64,000 nucleotides of DNA from an uncultured Chloroflexota bacterium (GTDB lineage Bacteria; Chloroflexota; UBA11872), in assembly GCA_958296175.1 (NCBI GenBank), contig OY282448.1:2418127-2482126 (forward strand), in the 5' to 3' direction. The notes beneath the pieces were generated by a model that worked only from the letters and a program-made list of their open reading frames with translations, searched no databases and had not been told where the DNA came from. The translations under genes and the position numbers were made by a program. Positions 62,744 through 64,000 of the stretch are shown piece after piece (the first letter of the stretch is position 1; each line of letters begins with the position of its first letter).

Positions 62744-63082
62744 CTATGCCGACCCGTCGTCCACGGTCACGGTGATGTGCCCGGAGCGCTTGAGATACGT
62801 CCCGACCCGCCCTCGCGAACGGAACCGAAAGCGTTTGAGCGACGGCCCATCGTTCACCTCCACCGCGCTGAGCCGCAGGGTGTCGCGGTCCAGCGCGTAG
62901 TTGTGTTCCGCGTTGGCCGCGGCTGACTTGACCACTTTGGCAATCTCGGCCGCGGCGCGGTTGGGCATGAAGGCCAGGGCGGCCAGCGCCTCGTCGATGC
63001 GCAGGCCGGCCAGCTCGCGCGCGACGGCGCGCGCGCGTTGGGGCGACATGCGCACGAACTTTGCGGTGGCCGACACTTCCAT
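62744..63082 (-). CDS. rplV: Large ribosomal subunit protein L22
   Basis: The 112-residue product has SATAKFVRMSPQRARAVARELAG, FMPNRAAAEIAKVVKSAAANAEHN and SGHITVTVDD, the L22 pattern. ATG 63082; an in-frame open stretch further upstream overlaps rpsS and is shadow. Confidence 0.96.
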   Translation of the reverse strand: MEVSATAKFVRMSPQRARAVARELAGLRIDEALAALAFMPNRAAAEIAKVVKSAAANAEHNYALDRDTLRLSAVEVNDGPSLKRFRFRSRGRVGTYLKRSGHITVTVDDGSA

Positions 63083-63084
63083 CG

Positions 63085-63369
63085 TCAGCGTCCCATCGGT
63101 GCGGACGAGCGCCCGCCGGCGTGGCTGCGAAACGTGCGCGTGGGGGCGAACTCGCCGAGGCGGTGCCCCACCATGTTCTCGGAAATGTAGATGGGCACGT
63201 GGCGGCGGCCGTCGTGCACGGCGATCGTCAAGCCCACCATGTCGGGATGGATGACGCTGGCGCGGCTCCACGTGCGCACGACCTGCTTCTGCCGGCTGCG
63301 GGCGGCCTCGGCAACCCGCTTTTCGAGCTTCGGGTGGATGTACCAGCCCTTCTTAGTGCTGCGTGACAT
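63085..63369 (-). CDS. rpsS: Small ribosomal subunit protein S19
   Basis: The 94-residue product has [76 protein letters not shown], all S19. ATG 63369, nine bases after rplB. Confidence 0.97.
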   Translation of the reverse strand: MSRSTKKGWYIHPKLEKRVAEAARSRQKQVVRTWSRASVIHPDMVGLTIAVHDGRRHVPIYISENMVGHRLGEFAPTRTFRSHAGGRSSAPMGR

Positions 63370-63377
63370 GAGGGGAC

Positions 63378-64000
63378 CTACCTGCGGTTCCGGCGGCGCA
63401 CGATGAACTTGTCGCTGGGGCGGCGGCCCACGCGCGTGCGGCGGCCTTGCGCGGGCAGGCCCCAGGGCGTCTTGGGCCCGGGCATTCCGACTGGCGCCTT
63501 GCCTTCGCCGCCGCCGTGCGGATGGTCGGCCGGGTTCATGGCGGCGCCGCGCACCTGGGGGCGGCGGCGGCGCCAGCGGACGCGGCCCGCCTTGCCCGCC
63601 GACTGGTTGCTGTGGTCCACGTTGCCCACACGCCCCACGGTGGCCATGCAGGTGTCGGCCACCAGCCGCGTCTCGCCGGAGGGCAGCCGCAGCGTGACCA
63701 TGCCGCGGTCTTTGGCCATGAGCTGGCAGCCCATGCCGGCCGACCGCACGAGCTGGGCGCCGCGGCCGGGCGTCATCTCCACGGCGTGGATTTCGGTGCC
63801 GGACGGGATGCGCGCCAACGGCAGGGCATTGCCCGGCCGCGGCTCGACGTCCGGGCCGGACACCAGTTCGCTGCCCACCTCCACGCTCAGCGGCGCCAGG
63901 ATGTAGCGCTTCTCGCCGTCGCGGTAGTGCAGCAGCGCAATGTGCGCGGAGCGGTTGGGGTCGTATTCGATGCTCGCCACCACGGCGGGCACGCCGGTCT
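63378..64000 (-). CDS. rplB: Large ribosomal subunit protein L2 (5' end outside window)
   Basis: Partial: the visible ~207 residues cover the C-terminal three quarters of L2. [64 protein letters not shown], and the peptidyl-transferase-near His in [28 protein letters not shown] are conserved. The frame is open to base 64000, so the start lies beyond the window. Confidence 0.97.
   Translation of the reverse strand, partial: TGVPAVVASIEYDPNRSAHIALLHYRDGEKRYILAPLSVEVGSELVSGPDVEPRPGNALPLARIPSGTEIHAVEMTPGRGAQLVRSAGMGCQLMAKDRGMVTLRLPSGETRLVADTCMATVGRVGNVDHSNQSAGKAGRVRWRRRRPQVRGAAMNPADHPHGGGEGKAPVGMPGPKTPWGLPAQGRRTRVGRRPSDKFIVRRRNRR

Overview
The window is a dense, very GC-rich stretch of a bacterial chromosome, mostly core genes in long co-directional runs with 1-20 nt overlaps and many GTG and TTG starts. 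The r-protein/secY/rpoA block is bacterial. The DapL-type lysine route, the MEP isoprenoid pathway, a topoisomerase I with C-terminal Topo_C-like repeats instead of zinc fingers, a very short EF-Ts (163 aa), the split glycine decarboxylase (GcvPA/GcvPB) and an orphan methylamine-type corrinoid protein together fit a Chloroflexota lineage (SAR202/Dehalococcoidia-like). That placement is inference; no 16S gene is present.

Layout. 0-6 kb: a DXS-like protein that has lost its cofactor motifs, an amidohydrolase, a corrinoid protein on the minus strand, rdgB behind a ~60-bp tandem repeat, and two overlapping SDR genes. 6-14 kb: rsmA, pth, mfd, topA. 14-24 kb: rpsB-tsf-pyrH-frr-uppS-cdsA-dxr-rseP-ispG-miaA, the usual translation/envelope/isoprenoid cluster, then a convergent Mug-type glycosylase. 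About 0.8 kb of non-coding DNA carrying a striking AT-rich double palindrome (24418-24451) precedes a tyrosine recombinase. 26-31 kb (minus strand): dapF-dapL-hflX-ceramidase-like. 31-35.4 kb (plus strand): a folate C1 operon (metF, fchA, folD, fhs). 35.5-39 kb: a Tat-exported M23 peptidase, a beta-propeller protein, and a lower-GC membrane gene split in two by an 11-C homopolymer. 39-42.2 kb (minus strand): gcvH-gcvPA-gcvPB. 42.3-49.4 kb: mazG, a degenerate PA/M28 lipoprotein, an S58 peptidase, a SAM hydrolase, an M50 protease, an HD protein, scpA and scpB. 49.4-64 kb (minus strand): an unbroken S10/spc/alpha superoperon from rplB (cut by the window edge) through rplQ, truA, rplM and rpsI.

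How it works together: the corrinoid protein (methyl carrier), MetF, FolD, FchA, Fhs and glycine cleavage make a coherent one-carbon network around tetrahydrofolate. FolD lacks the lysine and glutamine of its cyclohydrolase site and sits next to a separate cyclohydrolase-like gene (fchA), so the bifunctional enzyme appears to have been split. dxr, ispG, uppS and cdsA connect the MEP pathway to undecaprenyl-phosphate and phospholipid synthesis.

Main surprises: several recognisable enzymes with missing catalytic residues (DXS-like, FolD, Mug-like, PA/M28); a site-2 protease (RseP) with a PA-like domain inserted between its catalytic helix and PDZ region; a possible phase-variable membrane gene; the double palindrome; and lineage-specific insertions in IF-1, S2, S3 and S14. 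No tRNA, rRNA or CRISPR array was seen.
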